From NCBI GenBank assembly GCA_913009215.1, contig CAJVXG010000077.1, positions 1 through 7,304 on the forward strand: a stretch of DNA of 7,304 nucleotides. Direction: 5' to 3'. Below the pieces are notes generated by a model, which worked only from the letters and a program-made list of their open reading frames with translations, searched no databases and had not been told where the DNA came from. This DNA is from an uncultured Gammaproteobacteria bacterium (GTDB lineage Bacteria > Pseudomonadota > Gammaproteobacteria > Acidiferrobacterales > CAJVXG01). This document shows, piece by piece, positions 5,801 through 7,304 of the stretch (the first letter of the stretch is position 1; every line of letters starts with the position of its first letter). The position numbers and the translations under genes were made by a program.

Positions 5801-7304
5801 CACCGCCGCCGCATCATGATATTTATTCTATTGAAGACCTGGCGCAACTGATCTTCGACCTGAAACAGGTTAATCCAAAAGCGCTGGTGTCGGTCAAGTT
5901 GGTGGCCGAAGCCGGTGTCGGCACGATTGCCGCGGGTGTAGCCAAGGCCTACGCTGATTTGATTACGATCGCCGGTTACGATGGCGGTACCGGCGCCAGT
6001 CCGTTAACGTCTGTCAAATACGCCGGCAGTCCGTGGGAGCTTGGCTTGACCGAGACGCATCAGGTATTAAGGGCGAATGATCTGCGTGACAAGGTACGCC
6101 TGCAGGCCGATGGTGGTTTCAAGACCGGTGTGGATGTCGTTAAGGGCGCCATCTTAGGCGCCGAAAGCTTTGGTTTTGGTACTGGCCCCATGATTGCCAT
6201 GGGCTGCAAGTATTTACGCATTTGCCATCTTAATAACTGTGCTACTGGTGTGGCTACACAGGATGAAATCCTGCGTACACAACACTTCCGTGGTGAAGTG
6301 CAGATGGTGATGAATTATTTTCAGTTTATTGCCCGGGAAACGCGTGAGTTGATGGCCGGACTGGGGGTTCACAAGTTCACCGACCTTATCGGTCGAACCG
6401 ACTTATTACAAATACTGGATGGCTATACGGACAAACAGCAGCGTCTTGACCTGCGGCCTATTGTTTCCGATGGTGGAGTAGACAAGGACAAGCCACAATA
6501 TTGTGTTGAACCACACAATACGCCATTTGATAAGGCCGAGCTGGCAGAGCAAATGGTGGCCGATACCCTGGATACGATTGAGAATAAACAAGGTGGCGAA
6601 TTCAGTTACCAGGTGAGAAATACCCACCGTTCTATTGGTGCCCGCCTGTCCGGGGAGATAGCGTTACGTTACGGTAATCTGGGAATGGAAGAAAGCCCCT
6701 TGGTGCTAAAATTATATGGTACTGCCGGCCAGAGTTTTGGTGTCTGGAATGCCGGTGGTCTGCATATGTATCTTTATGGCGATGCCAACGATTATGTCGG
6801 CAAAGGCATGGCAGGAGGCAAACTGGTGATCAGCCTGCCCGAAGGCAGTACCTTGAAAAGTAATGAAAACGTGATGATCGGTAATACCTGTTTGTATGGT
6901 GCTACCGGCGGCAAGTTATACGTCTCAGGTCAGGCAGGCGAGCGTTTTGCAGTTCGTAACTCCGGTGCCCATGCCGTGGTTGAAGGTGTAGGCGATCATG
7001 GCTGTGAATATATGACCGGGGGTGTGGTGACGGTGTTGGGCCCCACCGGCCTTAATTTTGGTGCCGGTATGACTGGTGGTCTCGCATTTGTCCTTGATAT
7101 GGAAAACAGCTTTACCGACAGACATAACCACGAATTAATCGATATTCACCGCATTAATATCGAGCGCATGGAAGCCCATCGTAATTATTTACGCGACTGT
7201 ATTGCTGAATTTACAAAGGAAACGGGCAGCACCTGGGGTCAGGAGATACTGGATAGTTTCGAGGATTATTGCGACAAATTCTGGTTGGTGAAACCCAAGG
7301 CCTC
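2866..7304 (+). CDS. gltB: Glutamate synthase [NADPH] large (alpha) subunit (partial, 3' end outside window)
   Basis: GltB takes the amide nitrogen of glutamine and transfers it to 2-oxoglutarate, giving two glutamates; electrons come from NADPH via GltD. The frame is open for 1479 codons to the window end, against about 1480-1500 in the family, so only a short tail after FWLVKPKA is missing. Domains in order are as follows. A 24-residue propeptide is followed by the N-terminal nucleophile C25 (KDSCGFG) of the glutaminase domain, with R231 (HQRFSTN), N252-G253 (HNGEINT) and D293 (GSDS). The central domain spans about 500-790. The FMN/synthase barrel spans about 830-1200, with GMSLGALS near 875, GEGGEDP (902-908), KPGEGGQ (949-955) and GYDGGTGASP (1037-1046). 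The 3Fe-4S cysteines are C1114, C1120 and C1125 (C-x5-C-x4-C). The glycine-rich beta-helix runs from about 1280. All catalytic residues checked are present and no frameshift was seen. gltD probably follows. Confidence 0.98.
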   Translation, partial: MSTKLAKKSSFLKGLYRPEFEKDSCGFGLIAHMDGEDSHWLVQTAIHALARLTHRGAVAADGKTGDGCGLLLRKPDSFFQAIASDLGIALNPVYAVGMVFLNRNKKLANAAKQHLEDALKSESLEVAGWRAVPVDPSACGQKALASLPEIEQIIVNASRSMDAEQFERHLYMARRKTEKTVGDNDDTFYIPSLSSKLISYKGLVMPDNLPVFYKDLHDEALTSSLCVFHQRFSTNTLPQWRLAQPFRYLAHNGEINTVQGNRNWSVARGHKFETALIPNFGEALPLVSLTGSDSSSLDNMLDALLMGGMDIFRAMSLLIPPAWQNVETMDTDLRSYYEYSSMHMEPWDGPAGIVLTDGRRASCVMDRNGLRPARYVITKDRHITLASEIGVYDYRPEDVVTKGRLKPGQMIAADTETGELLLPEDIEQLLRQRQPYKQWMKQHARKLKSCLEEEESCSAMMSSEQLQVYQKMFQVSFEERDEVLRVLAENGQEAIGSMGDDTPLPVLSLRARSLYDYFRQQFAQVTNPPIDPLREQIVMSLETCFGREMNLFEESPEHARRLLVTSPVLSITKFNQLLSIKDEQYRYVYIDLNYGADTELRGAIESVCKQAINAVREGKTIIVLSDREIAEDKLPIHALLATGAVHHRLIREGLRCDANIVVETATARDPHHFACLIGYGATAIFPYLVFDCLCDLIHTGEISGQKASNTRKSYCQGIHKGLYKIISKMGISTIASYRGAQLFEAVGLNSVVIDLCFKGTTCRIEGSNFDDLAADQQLLANEAWDRRKRIQQGGLLKFIHGGEYHAYNPDVVTTLHDAVRSGDYEKYKIYSDLINQRPVTVLRDLIGLRDNIEPIPVDDVEAETEILKRFDSAGMSLGALSPEAHETLAEAMNRLGGRSNSGEGGEDPARYGTIKTSKIKQVASGRFGVTPAYLASAEVLQIKVAQGAKPGEGGQLPGDKVNVMIAKLRFANPGVALISPPPHHDIYSIEDLAQLIFDLKQVNPKALVSVKLVAEAGVGTIAAGVAKAYADLITIAGYDGGTGASPLTSVKYAGSPWELGLTETHQVLRANDLRDKVRLQADGGFKTGVDVVKGAILGAESFGFGTGPMIAMGCKYLRICHLNNCATGVATQDEILRTQHFRGEVQMVMNYFQFIARETRELMAGLGVHKFTDLIGRTDLLQILDGYTDKQQRLDLRPIVSDGGVDKDKPQYCVEPHNTPFDKAELAEQMVADTLDTIENKQGGEFSYQVRNTHRSIGARLSGEIALRYGNLGMEESPLVLKLYGTAGQSFGVWNAGGLHMYLYGDANDYVGKGMAGGKLVISLPEGSTLKSNENVMIGNTCLYGATGGKLYVSGQAGERFAVRNSGAHAVVEGVGDHGCEYMTGGVVTVLGPTGLNFGAGMTGGLAFVLDMENSFTDRHNHELIDIHRINIERMEAHRNYLRDCIAEFTKETGSTWGQEILDSFEDYCDKFWLVKPKA

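Overview
This is a conserved chromosomal stretch of a proteobacterium, most likely a gammaproteobacterium. The grounds are the tight aroK-aroB pair, the protein sequences (AroK, AroB and GltB all read like gammaproteobacterial family members) and gltB lying a short way downstream of aroKB, as in Pseudomonas and relatives. Base composition is close to balanced and looks uniform across all four genes, with no sign of recent transfer. I cannot name a genus.

Layout: all four genes are on the + strand. (1) Positions 1-468 hold the 3' part of aroK (shikimate kinase); the start codon and the Walker A P-loop lie just outside the window. (2) Positions 470-1561 hold a complete aroB (3-dehydroquinate synthase), one base after the aroK stop. 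(3) Positions 1564-2715 hold a complete dgt-like HD-domain dNTP triphosphohydrolase, whose start is interlocked with the aroB stop codon. (4) Positions 2716-2865 form the only real intergenic gap. It carries a good sigma-70-type promoter candidate, an inverted repeat that brackets it, a perfect GC palindrome in its spacer and a tandem repeat in the presumed leader. (5) From 2866 to the window end runs gltB, the large subunit of NADPH-dependent glutamate synthase, complete except for a short C-terminal tail.

Functionally, aroK, aroB and dgt look like one translationally coupled operon: two shikimate-pathway steps (DAHP to dehydroquinate; shikimate to shikimate 3-phosphate) plus a nucleotide-pool enzyme. 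gltB appears to begin a separate transcription unit, probably continuing into gltD beyond the window, which would make glutamate from glutamine and 2-oxoglutarate. I see no tRNA, rRNA, CRISPR array, insertion sequence or phage gene, and no undescribed system. The points most worth checking are the arrangement of regulatory elements upstream of gltB and the presence of dgt in the slot where many relatives carry a SPOR-domain (damX-type) gene.
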